Source of the DNA: Cynocephalus volans
Taxonomy: Eukaryota; Chordata; Mammalia; Dermoptera; Cynocephalidae
Reading direction: 5' to 3'
Length of the DNA: 64,000 nt
Assembly: GCF_027409185.1 (NCBI RefSeq)
Contig: NC_084472.1
Span: 92,768,427 to 92,832,426, forward strand
Part shown: piece by piece, positions 1 through 12,170 of the stretch
Layout: every line of letters starts with the position of its first letter
How positions within the stretch are numbered: position 1 is the stretch's first letter
The notes under the pieces: model-generated
Told to the model about the DNA's origin: nothing
The model's input: only the letters and a program-made list of their open reading frames with translations
The model's database searches: none
Program-made: the position numbers and the translations under genes

Positions 1-1231
1 ACATTTTTTCATTTGTTCAGATTCTTTTTTGTACATGACTACACAATCATGGTACAAGTGAGGTGACAATATCCATCATCTCCAATAATGAAATACATTG
101 CACAATATAAAATCCGTAAGTCTTAACCGGGGGTTCATTAAAAATTCAAGTATTTAATTCTACTATGGCCGATGTGTATATGAATTTAATTTCAGTTTGA
201 TATTAAACACATAAAGGTGATTTGTATGAAGAGAATATATTTTTATATTCAGGGATTCTGCTGAATTCCTGATTTTGAGATCCATTAATGGTACATTAGC
301 ATTCTGGTTCTCAAAGGTATTCTCCTCTTTACCTTTCATATCTCATTTATGCACTGAATTATCCATGCTCAAAAGTTCAAGTCTACCTAACATCAGACAC
401 TTACTGCTAACTACCACAGCTATCTTTATTTCATTTAAATTTGTATATCAGTTTGATTTTTGCTGTATTTACCTTAAGATCTTTATTAGTCCCATGCTTT
501 AATTTTAAATAGTTTATGATGTAAAGAAATGCTTTAGTTAATCTTTCTGTTAATGTAGGTAATATTTTTGAAAAGCAAAAAATCCTTTTGTAATACAAAT
601 TATCTTCTCCAAATAGTCTTTTTTTTATTACACCTTTGTTTTGTTTTCATTTATTTATCAAATTCTTAAAAGGTAGGAGAAATGGATGGATCATTTAGAT
701 TTTTGTATCATGCATTCATATTTTCAAGTCACATATGTACTTTTAGGTCAAGCTCCTCTGTTTATGCCAACACTAAGTAAAAAAGGAAAAAAAAGATTTG
801 TTTTATCATAAAGTGAAAAAAAATGTCATGCGCATTGCTTTGTGTTTACTGTGCAACTTTCAGTGTTGTCTGACTGCAAGTATGAATATTTACCTGGGTT
901 TTGTTTTGTTTAACAAAGCTTTTCTCCAAGATACAGCAAAGCCAAGGGCAAAGCCATGTACTTTTTTCATGAGGTAAAGAAAGAAAAGTGCATGTTTATA
1001 CAATGGGAGTGTTTACTGATTGGAGGAAATGAAGTTTTAAGAGGTGTATTCAATATGTTGAGAAAAAAAAATATGCTCAAACTACTTCTATTCACTTTCT
1101 AACAAAGTAGTTTGGGAATTCCAGATTAGTCTTCCTGTATTTATGAAGTATGACCTTCCATTCAGGTAAAAATTTACATATACAGGAAAATGTGCCATCA
1201 TTTGCCACACATTGAAACTTATTTAAATATT
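1..1231. other. AT-rich stretch, nothing recognised
   Basis: This is AT-rich sequence with several short A and T runs. I see no coding-like open frame, tRNA-like head or recognisable repeat consensus in it. It probably consists of old, decayed intergenic DNA. Confidence 0.4.
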
Positions 1232-1577
1232 TGTGGTATGGGCTGAATGTTTGTGTCTCCCTAAAATTCTTATGTTGGAGCCTTATTCCCCCGTGTGGCT
1301 CTATTTGACCTCCACAGAAGTAATAAAGGTTCAGCAAGGTCACAAGGGTGAGCCCTGATCCAATAGGATTAGTCTCTCCCTGTGGGTACACACAGAGAAA
1401 TAGCAATGTGTTAACATAGCTAGAAGGCAGCTGTCTACAAGCCAGATAGAGTTCTCACCAGAAACTGAATTTGCTAGTGATTTGATCTTGGACTTCCAGT
1501 TTCCAGAACTGTGAGATAATAAATTTCTGTGGCTTAAGGAAACTGTCTGTGGTATTTTGTTATGGCAGCCTAACACA
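1232..1577 (+). repeat. MLT1-type LTR (ERVL-MaLR)
   Basis: The segment starts with the TATGGGCTGAATGTTTGTG block typical of MLT1 LTRs. It contains the internal TGATCTTGGACTTCCAG and AATAAATTTCTGTGG blocks and ends near GGCAGCCTAACACA. This is a solitary LTR in plus orientation, close to full length. The short open frames here lie inside the LTR and are not genes. Confidence 0.85.
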
Positions 1578-2502
1578 ATTTGAGATCTAAAATGTGTTTA
1601 CTCTCTGTAAATGCATGTGTAGCTCTTAGAGGAAACAGTAAGTATACATAATAGCACAAAGTTCCTTAAATGCTGTTTTATTTTTAAAGGATTCAAGAAC
1701 TTATATGAGTATCTTACATGACACTTAGACTTTGATGGGTAAAAATATATTTGCAATTTCTTAATAGAACAGGTCATAGTGCAATTTTTATACCCAAGGA
1801 TATGAAGGAACCATATTCTATGTTATTTTTATCATATATGTAATGAATATTAATTTTATTAGAAAATAGAGATTTCTTACGAAAAACATTTCTTCAAGAT
1901 TGGGAAGTGAGGTATAAATATTCAAAGAGTTTGAGGTAGAGCAAAACTACTAATTTATGAAAGTTCAGATTATTCACTGCTCTGGGCCTATGGACATATG
2001 GATATTGTAACTTCAGGGATAGAAAAAAAATGAAAAATTCATGAGAGAGAGAAGATTTTTAAAAAAGAGAAAGCAGCATGCTAGGTTTTTTGTTTGTTTG
2101 TCTTTGTTTTTTGTTTTCTTTCTGTGTTTGGAAGTGATTATGCTACCATAGGCTATTCTTTTTTCTTTTGTTGTTACTTATTTATTAAACAATGTTTATA
2201 ATAAACATAAGGTCCAAATATCAAGAAACCTATTGTCAAAAGTTAAAAGCATGTCTTTCATAAACATAAATGGGCATGTGCCAAAAATTTATTTAACTCA
2301 ATGAGGGAATCAATAAGATCGTTTAGCTTGTTCTGAAGGCATTTAAGAAACTTGGCATTTATAGGCATTTAGAAAAAAAAAAAAAAGAAATGTTAGAATA
2401 AGATTGGCAGTTGAGGTTTTTCAAAAGTCTGGTTAATGTCTTACAGGGCAATAAATTATAATCTTTGCATCATATTTTTTACGAGACAGAAATCATTTGC
2501 AT
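1578..2502. other. Unassigned AT-rich DNA
   Basis: No gene or named repeat is recognised. The block CTGGTTAAT.TCYTACAGGGC near 2431-2452 recurs at about 54461-54481, so part of this stretch belongs to a dispersed repeat that I cannot name. Confidence 0.35.
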
Positions 2503-3050
2503 CTGTAGGGGAGAGAAAAATATATTTTCATTACTTATCCTAGGTTCATGGCTGAGGCCTTTATAACAAAAGACAGATTAACAAGAGAAAAACATACAAA
2601 TTTATTTAATATAAGTTTGATATGACTTGGGGAACTTCATAAGGAAATGAAGACCTAAAGAAATGATTAAATTTGTGTATTTTTATGCTAGGTTTGATAA
2701 AGAGCAGGCAGATACAGAGAAATATGATTGGACAATGAGTAGGATCTAATAGTAATAAACTCTCGGAACTTAGCAAGGTCTGTTTGTTCAGAGTCTTCTT
2801 TGTGTCCCTGTGTCTTCAGAGATAACAATGTCCCTTTCCTTGGGGTATATAGAGGGTACCTTTCATATAAGGTCATATGATGACCTGCTTTTAGCAAAGG
2901 TCAGAAAATCTTTCTAAGATTTTATGACCTGCTTCAGGGGATAAAGCAGGGGGAAGGTGAGCGTGACCTTCTTAATTGTGCTGTTCACTCAGATGCCGAG
3001 GTGCCGTATTTTGGAGTAGTATGTTCTGAACCCCCTCACATATCTACCAG
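2503..3050 (+). repeat. Unnamed dispersed repeat, copy A
   Basis: This segment is related along almost its whole length, in the same order and orientation, to 4184-4690. Shared blocks include TAGGTTCATGGCTGAGG, ACAGATTAACAA.AGAAAA, TATGATTGGACAA, TTGTTCAGA.TCTTCT.TGTG and GTCCCTGTGTCTTCAGA. It resembles an endogenous-retrovirus LTR in size and style. I do not recall a family name with confidence. Confidence 0.7.
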
Positions 3051-4183
3051 AAACGAATCCATGAAGTAACATTAAATGTTGCAGAGATTGAACCCTTAAT
3101 AGTAAGTAGCAAAGGTGAAAAATGGCATGTCCTGCTGGTAAATTAGCATCATGGCATAATACTAATTTTATGAAGCCATATATTGGTCAACTGACCTCCA
3201 GAAAGACTACTAGTTTATCTTTCTTCCAGGAGTGAATGGGATGCCTTGTCTTTGAAATATTTAATATTACTTATATTTCTTTGACAATCTTATCAGCCAA
3301 AACACAGAAAATTAAAAGTTATGAAGTTTTCCGAAGCCATATGTATTATAAAGCCAAGACTAGGATTCATGCCAGTGCTGTATTCCACATGACCGTGGAT
3401 TCCAAATAGGTTGTTGGTCTTTGACATCTTTCATTCATCAGCTTTCTTCCAACTCCGAACATCCCTGGAATAATCCTGATGCTCTCCAATTACCCAGTGT
3501 CAAACCTTGCCGCAGCTTACCTTCTCCTGGTAATATTTTTCTCTTTCATTAAATTTTATGGAAATTTTGTTGTTCCTACCTGACTTAGTACATTGAAACT
3601 TTTAAGTCTATAATTTTAAACCCAAGGGGGAAAAAAAATATCAAACAAGTAGGAGGTTTTAGAAAGGAAGGGCTGTGTTGGGAAGAATGCAAGACTGGGG
3701 ACTGAAAGACTTTCCCCAAATCCTTTAAATAACATCATATAAGCCAGAAAATTATCCTTTTCATATTCACTAGACTGGCTGAAACTCTTTTATTTCCGAT
3801 TATAGAAACCCATAAGGCATTACAAGGATAACTGCTCTAGTTTATATATGACATGATTTTCAATTGTTAATAAGAAAATACCAATCCCACAGTTGAGCAA
3901 GACAAATCTCTGTACTGCTACACCGAATTTGAAAGCTGCTTGTAGAACCATCTGCTCCTAAACTCGCCTTGCTACCTGTTCCTACAATCTTCAGAATTTT
4001 TACCAATCTTCATTCACCAATTCACCATTTCACCATGATGGTCCCAAGTCCATTTGAAGGATGTGTTTTTGGACAGCACCATTTAATATCTCTGGGACTC
4101 ATTTTGTGGTTTAAAAAAAAAAAAAAAAAAAAAAAACACAGTTGCTCTGACCCTAGAGCCTACCATCCTGTGGGTAAATGAGG
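3051..4183. other. Unassigned spacer between repeat copies A and B
   Basis: No coding signal and no recognised repeat are seen, apart from an A-run of about 24 at 4112-4135. If the two flanking repeats are LTRs of one element, this would be the place for internal sequence, but I recognise no retroviral motif here. Confidence 0.3.
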
Positions 4184-4690
4184 AGTGTAGGGGAAAATCA
4201 ATATCTTTTCTTTCCACCTTAGGTTCATGGCTGAGGCCCCACAACAAAAAACAGATTAACAAAAGAAAAGCATGCAAACTTATTCAATGGAAGTTTTATG
4301 TGACATGAGAGCCTTCAGAAGCAAAAACCCAAAGAAACTGGGAAACCTGTGTATTGCCTCTGCAACATTTGATGAAAAAGTGTATAGCTGTGGAGAAGTA
4401 TGATTGGACAAAGTGGTGTGATCTAATGGTAGGTAATAACCAGGAGGGAGCAGGGGAGAGGATTTACCAAGGCCAATTTGTTCAGATTCTTCTCTGTGTC
4501 CCTGTGTCTTCAGACACAAGGATGTTCCTTTTCTCCAGGTACAGAGAAGGCACCTCTCGAAGAGGGTATTATGACCTACTTTAGGTAGGTCACAAGTGTA
4601 GAATAGTCAGAGATCTTCCCTTCTCTGTAGTTTTCTCAAATCCCATATGGGGCAGTGTGACCTGAATGCCATCAGGTGTCGTTAGCATGT
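4184..4690 (+). repeat. Unnamed dispersed repeat, copy B
   Basis: This is the second copy of the repeat at 2503-3050, in the same orientation. It keeps the same order of blocks and adds a recognisable end near TGGGGCAGTGTGACCTGAA. The two copies differ by many substitutions and small indels, so they are old. Confidence 0.7.
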
Positions 4691-4782
4691 ATAGCTACCT
4701 ACTTTTTGTCACCTCATCTTGCCCAATCTCCTCAACCTCTTCACTGGGACCTAAGCCTGTGTAGATTCATTTTTAAGTGGTT

Positions 4783-4882
4783 TTTTGGGAGTTTTTTTTT
4801 GCAACTGGCAGTATGGGGATCTGAACCTGTGACCTTGGGGTTATAAGGCTGTGCTCTAACAAATTTAGCTAACCAGCCACCC
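4783..4882 (-). repeat. tRNA-Ile-derived SINE (t-SINE-like)
   Basis: Reverse-strand reading gives a decayed tRNA-like head (TTAGCTAAATTTG then TTATAACCCCAAGGTCAC) followed by a GCC-rich end and an A-rich tail, seen as the T run at 4792-4800. The flanks AAGTGGTTTT and AAGTGTTTTA are a possible imperfect target-site duplication. Confidence 0.8.
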
Positions 4883-5159
4883 TTGAAAGTGTTTTAGAAA
4901 TTTCCCAATCAAGTAATCAGATGGTCTAAAACAGAAAAAGAAATAAGAAAAAATTCTTACACATTTGAATAGTAAAATTTTTAAGGGCATGTGATGTTAT
5001 GAAATATTGATACCCCTCTGTGCTATATTATACAGTAGACTGCACAGTGTTTATGATGTCCCATCATAACATAATGAGAATTACTTAATTTGAGGAGGAA
5101 AAATGTATATGCCTAATCTTTTTTAACTGAACAGAAATCCCCATGGAATATTTTCTTTG

Positions 5160-5510
5160 TGTTCAAGAGTAACCCCACATGCATGCTCTCTCTCCCTGCC
5201 TCATCTGGCCTCCACCATTTTCCCAGTTGCTGTTTTTCGGAGATAACACTTTCCTACCCAGGATGGAACGCCCTAAAGCTATAAAACCCTCATGATACCA
5301 AAACTGTGCTTGGCTCCCTTTCATCCTCAGTGTGTTGACCCACACTGGGTTTCTTACAGAAATGGGAGAATGCACACTTTCTGATACATAGATCAGAGGT
5401 CTCTCATCTATTTCATTCTGCTTCTCTCTTTGCATCATAAAAGGATGAGAAACAGCCACATTGATAAACTCAGGCAAACATTGTAGGGTGAAGAATAGCA
5501 AGTCATAAGA
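5160..5510. other. LTR-like segment with TATA box, unassigned
   Basis: This GC-richer island stands out from its surroundings. It carries GCTATAAAACCC at about 5278 followed by pyrimidine-rich sequence, the style of a retroviral U3/R region on the plus strand. A 112-codon open frame on the minus strand shows no recognisable domain. I cannot assign it to a family. Confidence 0.3.
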
Positions 5511-5601
5511 CAGACAAGTTTGAAACCTTTTTGAGACATTTTAAATAGTTTGAAACGTTTTATATACAGTCAAGGCTCTCAGCCTCTTTGCCCCCCAATA
5601 C

Positions 5602-5770
5602 ATTTGTATCCCAACTCCACTATGTACTATCTGTAAGTCTTTATTCAGTTATTATACTTTTATTCAGTTACATTATACTTCATTTTCATTATCTGGAAAA
5701 TGAGGATAATAGTATCTACCTAATAGGGTTCTTAAGAAGATTAAGTATTTGATAAGTACCCTATAAGTAA
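5602..5770 (+). repeat. MIR SINE
   Basis: The segment matches the second half of MIR: ATTATCTGGAAAATGAGGAT, then AATAGTATCTACCTAATAGG and AAGAAGATTAAGTATTTG. A small internal duplication of TTTATTCAGTTA lies near 5640-5670. Confidence 0.8.
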
Positions 5771-7040
5771 TTCATTCCATTGTTTAACAGTCTTACTTTT
5801 GAGAGGAAGGTTATCATATTTTAGTGAGACCATTCCTATTCACCCTCCTTTTTTTTAAAGTTAAAATAGAGGTAAATATATTTTATAAATCTTCAATGTA
5901 CATGCATTGCTTTTTAATTTAAAAAATCAATTCATATTTAAAAATGTTACTCCAAAGGTAAAATAAGTACTGAATTAGAAATAAAAGTAAACATTGGGAA
6001 AATACTTTGTTTTTTGTGGTTTATGGAAATAGGAGTCTTATGGTAAATAGAAAGTTAAAAAAATAAGTTGAAGTAAAAAAGCATGTAGGTCCTTCTCCAA
6101 ACCCTAGTTTTGGTAGCTTTTACTAAATTAGTATTTTCTCTTCTGTCCAGCACTAACTGAAAAATCCTAGGTGGTAATAAAAATGTAGAGTCCTAGGCTC
6201 TACCCATGTTGGATTAAATTAAAATATCTAGAATTACATGCAATTGGTGGTAATTTGAAATTTCAATAGGCTCTCCAGTTGATACTTCAAGTTTAGAACT
6301 ATTGTCTTAAAAAGATGATCACACAAGTGTGAAAAGTTAGTCATTGGAGTCATTGTTTATAACAGTGCAATATTGGGTACTATGTACCAGTCCAACAAAA
6401 TGACATTAATTTTAACACAACCTGGGAAATATCTTTATTAAAATTTTTATCATGAATCTAATCCTGAGGAAACAGTTAAACAAACACAGATTGGGGATAT
6501 TCTATAGGACAATGGCCTCAATTCTTTATGGCAATGTCATTAAAAAAAAGAAAGAAAAAGAAAAAGTTAGTCATGTAAACTATTCTTGCCCACAGAAATG
6601 CTAATTGTGTCCAGTGGAATGCAACTGATTACTGGTGTATGGATATCAACCAATTCTGCCAGTTTCTACATCTACTTGTAAGTTTGTTACGACATTCCTT
6701 ATTTGACATATATGTGTGACACTTTGAATTCTTCTTTGAACTGCTTCTAATATCTTACAATTTACTGTTGCTTCATAAATTAATAAGTTAAATGAAATTT
6801 CCCATGCTTATTTTGGATGTGTATTAGAGTCATGATTTTATTATCTTTTGAGATTTATCTTTTGACACATTTTTTAGAATGAGCATGTATAAATTAAAAA
6901 GTAATATCTTTATTTTTAAACAGAAAGACTATTGCACAAAAATTTTAAATACTTGAAATATGATTACAGTTTTCTTTCTTTTTTCCTAAAAATAAGTTTT
7001 TACTGCAAGATAAACACATAGACAAACACGCGTACACAAC
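5771..7040. other. AT-rich DNA with an L1M 3' fragment
   Basis: Most of this stretch is unassigned. The part at about 6452-6545 carries CATGAATCTAATCCTGAGGA, a block I associate with L1M 3' UTRs in plus orientation, followed by an AAAG-rich run at 6542-6566. No gene is visible. Confidence 0.45.
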
Positions 7041-7114
7041 GGTACTTCAAAAAGTTCATGGAAAAATTCATATTTTCTTTCGATTCTATTTTTCCACAAA
7101 CTTTTTGAAGTACC
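7041..7114. mobile_element. Mariner-like palindromic MITE
   Basis: A 27-nt arm at 7041-7067 beginning GGTACTTCAAAAAGTTCATG is complementary to 7088-7114 with two mismatches, leaving a spacer of about 20 nt. This short hairpin of about 75-80 bp, with nothing between the terminal repeats, is the form of mariner-derived miniature elements of the MADE1 kind. It cannot encode its own transposase. Confidence 0.75.
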
Positions 7115-7398
7115 CTCATATGTTATTAAGATATAAAATGAATTCATAAAATAACTTAAATATAAAATGTAACATATATAAGATAAAATACATAAAATGT
7201 AAAGTAAGATTATAAAACCAGGAGTCTATGTTACGTGTCTAGGGCTGTTAAAACAAAGCCCAAAGCTAGAGTTCCTTAAGCAGAAAGCACTGATAAGTAG
7301 ATTCTGGAAAGAAACACACCCCATTAAAGGTAAAAGAGTAGCTTAGATATTTTGCAGTCCTTACTGCCTAGCACAGTGACAACTCGTATTATGAGGAG

Positions 7399-7905
7399 TG
7401 TATTGGTTATTTATTGCTGCATAATAAATTGCACCAAAATTGGCTTAAGATAACAATAATTGTTTATTATCTCCCAGTTTCTGTTGGTCAGGAATTCAGA
7501 CAGGGCCCAGTGGCGGTGGGTTCTCTTTGCTCCACAACATCAGGGTCTCAGCTGGAAGACTGAAAGGTTGGGATGCTGAAGGCTTAGTTGAGGCTGGAGG
7601 ATCTGCTTCCCAGTTGGCTCAGTCCCATGGCTTGGTGCTGGAAAGTTGGCTGCTCTCCACATGGGACCTCTCTATAGGGCTGCTTGATTATCCTCATGAC
7701 AAGGTTCCTGGCTTTGTCCACCGCCACGCAAGAAAGAGAGCTAAGTGGACATTATCCTTTCTATGACCTACCCTTCAACATCCCACAGCATCACTTCCAC
7801 TATATTCTAATAATTAGAAGTGAGTCACTAAGTGCACATTCAAGCAAAGGGGAATCGGGTTCTGCTTGTCAAAGGGCAGTGTGTCAAAAAGTTTGAGGAC
7901 GTGTT
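7399..7905 (-). repeat. MaLR-type LTR, probably MLT1
   Basis: The left end TGTATTGGTTATTTATTGCT and the following AAATTGCACCAAAATTGGCTT match the reverse complement of an older MLT1 LTR end. The interior (CCACATGGGACCTCTC, AGAAGTGAGTCACTAAGT) agrees. The right end is decayed. The open frames at 7527-7896 lie within it and are not genes. Confidence 0.7.
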
Positions 7906-8059
7906 TTAAAATCATTACAAGGATATTGAGCAAATACTTAAGTCTACCAACAAACTGAACTCAGATGGTAAGCAAGGAAAGGAAAAGAAGCTAGGTTTCA
8001 GCTCCATAAAAGCCATTGCTTTCAATTCCTTTAACCAACGCCCCCCATCTGGATGATAC

Positions 8060-8250
8060 ATTCTTGTTTCAGTAGCCCAACCTTTCAAAACCCTGTTACA
8101 GTTATTAGAAAGGGCTGTTGAAAGGTTTAGTGTCAGACAATGACATGATGAAAGTGGAATTTTAGAAAGACAAATTTGTGGAGAATGAATTGGATTGAGG
8201 AGAAGCTTGAGGTAAAAACAGCCAGTTGTACGACTCTGGTAATAGTTGAA
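8060..8250 (-). repeat. L2 LINE fragment
   Basis: Blocks such as TGACATGATGAAAGTGGAAT and GGAGAATGAATTGGATTGAG look like the reverse complement of the 3' part of the L2 reverse-transcriptase frame. The copy is heavily decayed. Confidence 0.5.
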
Positions 8251-8349
8251 ATGGGAGATGTTTAGGTAAAAATTAATATGACAATGATAAATTATAAACT
8301 GTAAGATTTTTAAAATTTGAGTTTTGGTATTAAAATTTTTTATGAACAA

Positions 8350-9529
8350 GAATGACTCAAAGTCGTCTGAAATTCTTCAGTACAAGTCAATCATCTTAAC
8401 CAGGCCAAGTGTAGATTACTGAAGAAAAATTTGACTTCTTTTTTTATTGTGACTGGCTAGAAATAGCAATTATTTTTATTTAGGCAAATTAGAAAAATGT
8501 TAATACCTAGAAGCAAAACCCAACTAGCAATCTTTAACAAATAATCAAGTGAGATACTACCTGAGTAATCAAATTCCTTTGTGGAAAAAAATAAAAACAG
8601 AAGCTTGGCAAAAAATTTATGCCACAGAAAGTGTTAAAATAGCCTCAAAATAGGTGCTATAACAATCCTATTTTCTTGCATGCATTGAGTGAATAAAAAT
8701 GGGTAGAATATATCTGTCAAGATAAATAACGACTCTTTTCTCAAGTGTCTTTGATTCTAAATTGAATATGGTTATATCTAATAATCTGAGAAGTCAGTTG
8801 GACACTGCAAAGAAAAGGACAGGTTTCTCCAGGAAGATGTAACACAACAGTTGAAAGATTGCACAGCTCTCTCAGTCTAGCTTCCTGCTTAATCTCTTCC
8901 AGTAGGGACAGAAAGAATTACTTTGACTTGAAAAATGTCCTGGTAGGTGAACATGATACTCTTTCTCTTTCAAATCCCACTAGATAAAAAGCAAATGAGA
9001 GGAATGGTAAAAACAGAAATCATAAGAGAGGTTAATAAAGTGCTGGAAGCCAAATTCATCTTGATAAATGATCATTTTGAAACCTGTGAATGATATAATT
9101 GTACTCCACAAATAAGTACAACTATCATGGGTCAATTAAGAAAAAATAAATTAAATAGGAAAAAAAAATTCAGAGATGGAAGCAGATTAGAGGTTACCAG
9201 AAATGGTGGGGAAGTAATAATGAAAAGTTTCTGCTTAGAGGGTGTAGAGTTTACATACAGGAAGACAGAAACACACACCTGTGAGTGCATAGGTGTGTCG
9301 CTGAGGATAGCAGTGCAAGTGAGTTCTTAAAGACTAGGCAGCTTCTGAAGTATTATTTTTAGAAACGTTTACTAGGATACTGTAAGCTTGATTCCTTTTT
9401 GTCTTCCTCCATCTTTTCATTCCTTTAAATTTCAATTAATTGCATTCATTTTTACTTACATGATGACCTGTGGTAAACTGAATTGAGAAGCTATTGCTGA
9501 AATGAGTCTTGTTTTTTAATGTTTGTCTT
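8350..9529. other. Unassigned AT-rich DNA
   Basis: I see no gene and no repeat I can name. The piece at about 9167-9320 (CAGAGATGGAAGCAGATTAG, ATACAGGAAGACAG) is low-complexity AG-rich and may be decayed L1. Confidence 0.3.
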
Positions 9530-9835
9530 AGCATAGGTCTTAGCAAATTTCTTATTTTAAAAAATTATTTTTATAACTATATAATAATTCAAATACTTCA
9601 AAAATCAGAAAAAATATCCTCTTCATTTTTTTTGTTTATGCATATGCAACATATTACATGCTGTCCTTTTACATCTTGATTTTTCATCTAATGATGTGTC
9701 CTGGAGTTCTTTGGAGTCCCTTGACAGCATTCTTATACTCTGTGCAGGTACCTCCTGTGACTTTTTACAGACATACCATAATTTGGATTTAGAAACTATT
9801 TCTCCCAATAACCACAAAATAATATTTGTGACTTC
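9530..9835 (-). repeat. Old L1 fragment
   Basis: Antisense L1M 3' UTR style: TCTAATGATGTGTCCTGGAG, then TTTTTACAGACATACCATAA and TTTAGAAACTATTTCTCC, which resembles the CATAATTTATTTAACCAGTC region. The piece is diverged and no open frame survives. Confidence 0.5.
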
Positions 9836-10873
9836 TCAAATTACTTTATTCAGAGATCACAGGAAAAAGAGATTTAGCATGTTTTATATTGTTTTATATT
9901 TAATTTTTTCTTAGCTAAATATACTGAACAGTTTCATTCAGTAAAACATTCTTCTCTATTCAAAATTTTGTCCTCTATTCAGGATAGATTATCACTTGAA
10001 TCCAGTGTGATACAATAAACTTTTTCATAGTAGGATCAAGATAGAATCAACTAGAAATGCCTTAATACAAATTTAAAAGGATTTTTCAAATAGATGTTGT
10101 AAGGCTAATCAGTTAGAATCTCCCACTGAAATCATATTTTAGTTGAACTTTTTTCCTTCTTCTAAATCATTCTTTCTCTGTGACTATTCACTGTAGCAGA
10201 AAACACGTCAAGTATTCGTTTGATTATTTGCTCAATATAAGCTTGTATATACTTTTGTAGGTTTCACAAAGTTAAAAAGTTTTTACTTAAAAAAGCTTAT
10301 ATCTTTCTTTAGAATTTCAAATTAGATTTATTAAAACATAAAGTATGTGTAACTCAATTTCTAAGCTCAATTACAGTGTTGAAAGATTGAAAGTTTACTA
10401 AATTTAGTGATATCAGAGTAACATTACCAAAGTATTATTACAAAGAAATTTTTTAAAAATTTGCTATGCATTAAAATGTCTTTAGAAGCAGATATGGAAA
10501 TGTATGCATAAAAATAACATGTAATTTACAGACTTTAAATATTAATATTTGACTTCTCTATATAAGCACTCAAATATGTAGGTATACATAAAAATAATTT
10601 TAGTTCCCTTTGTACTAAAGATTGTGGTGAGGGTTTTTGTAGAAGTATGTTTATGTACACTGATGTTCTTATATAGGAATAGATACATAAAAAGGTGATA
10701 TTTTAAAAAGTACCTTTCCACTGGCTTAAATAAAATGTGAAGCTTTATTTCTCTTTTCTACAGTCTCCAGGTAAACTGTCCAGATTATTGTGGTAGCTCT
10801 GCTCCATGAGGCCATTAAGGGTTTCAAGATTCTTCAGTTCTTTTGTTCCTATCACCTATATAGCTAAGGCTGA
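9836..10873. other. Unassigned AT-rich DNA
   Basis: No coding or repeat signal could be named. The base composition is strongly AT-rich throughout. Confidence 0.35.
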
Positions 10874-11441
10874 CATATTAGTCAGGGTTCTCTAGAGAAA
10901 CAGAACCAATAGAATATGAATATACAGAGATAAATATAAGAGATTTTTATGGAAATTGGCTCATGTGAACCAAGAAGTCCCAGGGTGTGCCTTCTGCAAG
11001 CCAGAGAAGCAGGAAAGCCAGTGGTGTAATTCAGTCTGAGTCCAAGGGACTGAGACTCAGGGTGAGCCAATGGAGTAATTCCCAGTCTAAGTCCAAAGGC
11101 CTGAGAACTGGGAGGGTGGGGGCGGGGGTGTGATCTGCTGGTATAAGTCCTGGAGTCCGAAGAATCAGGAATGCTGATGTAAGAGTGCGAGAAAACACAG
11201 ACTGCCCAGCTCAAGGAGAGAGAGTAAATTCACCCTTCCTTTCCCTTTATGTTCTATCCAAGACCTCAATGGATTGGATGATGACCACCCACATTTGAGG
11301 GTGATCTTCTTTACTTAGAATACTGATTCAAATGCTAATCTCTTCTGACAACGCCCTCACAGACATACCCAGAAATGTCTTACCAGCTATCGGAGCACTC
11401 TTTCAACCCAGTCAAGCTGACACATAAAATTAATCATCACA
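10874..11441 (-). repeat. MLT2-type LTR (ERVL)
   Basis: The left end ATTAGTCAGGGTTCTCTAGA with AAACAGAACCAATAGAATAT and the right end CAAGCTGACACATAAAATTA are the two ends of an MLT2 LTR in reverse complement. The interior CCTCAATGGATTGGATGATG and CAAATGCTAATCTCTTCTGA also match. The LTR is close to full length. A G-rich run (GGGTGGGGGCGGGGGTG) sits at 11115-11131. Confidence 0.88.
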
Positions 11442-11834
11442 ACTGGGTTGCTACCACTTCTCTGCTGTAGCTATTGTTAAGGGAAAATGAGTCTGAAAAC
11501 TCAGTCCCACAGGTGGCAGTAAGTACTTCCCCTCACACTGCATTGTGAAGTACTTAGTAATGTGGCCATACCTAACAGCGAGACAGGGTCTCCATCACTA
11601 ATGAAGAAAGAGAAAATGAATTTCAGTAATCAGTTAGTAATCTTCACAATTCCTTGCATGCTTTTTTATTTCATATTGTTGCTGTGTACATATGTATACA
11701 TAAATAATATGTGAAAAATAGAGAATCAGCACAGGCCACTGGTTTCCTTCCACAGCTAAATGCTACTACAGATGCCGAAGTAACTGATGGAAGGCATCCT
11801 ATTTTTGGTCCTAAATTTAATCTTGCATATAGGT

Positions 11835-12170
11835 GTCACATTTGCGTCAGGTTTTTTTGGTGTGTGTGTGCATGTGTGTGTGTGTGTTTACTATGGAAAA
11901 ATTTAAAAATATAGAAAAGTTAAAAGAAGAGTAATCTCCCTGCACCTATACCCTGCTTAATTAATGATGAGCATTCTGCTCTTTTATTTCATCTAATGTA
12001 GCAAAAATCTTTTTTTTTTTGAGGGAGTATATTGAAGAAAATTTTAGATCATACCATCTGTAACTATTTTAATATGTATCTCTAACAGATAAGGAATATT
12101 TAAAAACACAATCACAATTTCATTATCACAGGACACAAAATTAAAATAATTCACTCCAAGTGATCTTTTC
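11835..12170 (-). repeat. Old L1 fragment with TG run
   Basis: After an imperfect TG run (about 11860-11887) the sequence reads like antisense L1M: ATGTATCTCTAACAGATAAG and CAATTTCATTATCACAGGAC. No frame survives. Confidence 0.55.

Noticed and set aside
4112-4135. A-run of about 24 as the tail of a retroposon
   Set aside because: No SINE, L1 or mRNA-like sequence and no target duplication could be seen next to it.
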